From positions 1-13,586 of the forward strand of contig JAIOQF010000189.1 of the NCBI GenBank assembly GCA_021413535.1: a stretch of 13,586 nt of DNA, given 5' to 3'. The translations under genes were made by a program, and so were the position numbers. Origin of the DNA: Verrucomicrobiota bacterium. GTDB taxonomy: Bacteria > Verrucomicrobiota > Verrucomicrobiia > Verrucomicrobiales > Verrucomicrobiaceae. Below the pieces are notes generated by a model. It worked only from the letters and a program-made list of their open reading frames with translations, made no database searches and was not told the origin of the DNA. Shown piece after piece: positions 12,799 to 13,586 of the stretch; positions within the stretch are counted from its first letter, which is position 1, and each line of letters starts with the position of its first letter.

Positions 12799-13586
12799 AT
12801 GAATCTTCACGGCCAGTCTATCATTGCAGGCAAAGTCACACCATCTGACGGCGTCACTTTTACGATTACCAATCCATCGACGGGCGAGACGCTTGCGCCA
12901 GTTTATCAAGAAGCTTCAGCTGAGCTGGCGGATGCGGCGTTGTGCGCGGCGGATGCGGCTTTTGATGAATTTCGCGCGACATCCCTGGAACAGCGTGCGG
13001 CACTTCTGGAGGCCATTGCAGATCAAATTGAAGCGCTGGGCGACTCCTTGCTGCAACGTGCCCACGCGGAGACCGGACTGCCGATGGCTCGTTGCACCGG
13101 AGAGCGCGGCCGCGCTACGGGGCAGGCACGATTGTTTGCCAAGGTCATTCGTGATGGCTCGTGGCTTGAGGCCAGGATCGATCGCCCGCAGCCGGACCGC
13201 CAGCCTTTGCCGAAGCCGGATGTGCGGCGCATGATGCAGCCCATCGGTCCGGTGGTGGTTTTCGGTGCGAGCAATTTTCCGTTCGCCATTTCAGTCGCGG
13301 GCACGGACACAATCAGCGCACTGGGCGCAGGCTGCCCGGTGGTGGTGAAGGCGCATCCGGGGCATCCCGGCACTTGCGAAATGATCGCGGGAGCGATTGT
13401 AAAAGCACTGGAGCAAATGAAAATGCCAGCGGGTGCGTTCTCCATGGTGCAGGGCAAGGGCAACGACATCGGCCTCGCGCTGGTGCGCCATCCGCTTACC
13501 AGCGCGGTGGCGTTTACGGGTTCGCTACGCGGAGGTCGCGCATTATTCGATGCGGCTGCGGCTCGTCCGAATCCGGTTCCATTTTA
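12799..13586 (+). CDS. 2,5-dioxovalerate (alpha-ketoglutarate semialdehyde) dehydrogenase, 3' end outside window
   Basis: The first 262 codons are present; the frame is open at the right edge and family members run to about 520 aa. Known reaction: 2,5-dioxopentanoate + NAD(P)+ to 2-oxoglutarate, the last step in breakdown of glucarate/galactarate, L-arabinose (non-phosphorylated route) or hydroxyproline. Seen: TITNPSTGETL near the N-terminus, the family-specific HAETGLPMARCTGERGR (89-105), VVFGASNFPFA with the oxyanion-hole Asn159, GCPVVVKAHPGHPGT with Lys184 for cofactor binding, and AFTGSLRGGRALFDAAAARP (238-257). The HAETGLP and KAHPGHPGT stretches set this subfamily apart from general aldehyde dehydrogenases. 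The catalytic Cys lies beyond the window. ATG 12799 matches the usual N-terminus; there is no SD. A palindrome upstream may control it. Confidence 0.9.
   Translation, partial: MNLHGQSIIAGKVTPSDGVTFTITNPSTGETLAPVYQEASAELADAALCAADAAFDEFRATSLEQRAALLEAIADQIEALGDSLLQRAHAETGLPMARCTGERGRATGQARLFAKVIRDGSWLEARIDRPQPDRQPLPKPDVRRMMQPIGPVVVFGASNFPFAISVAGTDTISALGAGCPVVVKAHPGHPGTCEMIAGAIVKALEQMKMPAGAFSMVQGKGNDIGLALVRHPLTSAVAFTGSLRGGRALFDAAAARPNPVPF

Overview
The window looks like chromosome of a member of the Verrucomicrobiota, probably near Verrucomicrobium/Prosthecobacter. This rests on gene content: a TPR-TPR-ExbB-ExbD-ExbD cluster whose ExbB carries its own signal peptide, followed by periplasmic prenyltransferase-repeat proteins. 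Moderately high GC, a zinc-site-less GltX and the absence of Shine-Dalgarno sequences fit, but the phylum call is recognition, not a computed phylogeny. No tRNA, rRNA, CRISPR array or insertion sequence was seen.

Left half (1-7982, all + strand): a gene train for a proton-motive-force-driven envelope machine. It starts with the 3' part of a TPR protein, then an exported TPR protein, an ExbB/TolQ-type channel subunit, two ExbD/TolR-type subunits, and two tandem paralogues (580 and 570 aa). Each paralogue has a short cytoplasmic N-terminus, one TonB-like transmembrane helix with a Ser-x-x-x-His pair, a linker, and a C-terminal domain with four QxxxG-aromatic (QW-type) repeats, as in prenyltransferase/squalene-cyclase alpha/alpha toroids but without the catalytic DxDD motif. 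The reading proposed here is that these are TonB-like clients of the ExbB-ExbD motor in which a toroid replaces the usual TonB C-terminal domain. A strong terminator and a REP-like palindrome separate the paralogues, and each has a similar leader of 72-73 nt.

Two lesions stand out. The exbB frame is broken exactly where the conserved second transmembrane segment should be (about 80 nt missing, frame changed). Near 7921 the second toroid gene and the convergent aroE are both cut off at the same point, as if a deletion fused their 3' ends. These are either real decay events or assembly errors.

Right half (7916-13586): aroE and gltX form a minus-strand operon with a 4-nt ATGA overlap. A divergent AsmA-like membrane-anchored protein follows, then a convergent exported protein of unknown function, then the first half of a 2,5-dioxovalerate (alpha-ketoglutarate semialdehyde) dehydrogenase that runs off the right edge. 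The intergenic gaps are all under 200 bp and hold a heptad tandem repeat, an 11-bp inverted repeat and a 17-nt palindrome that could be regulatory.
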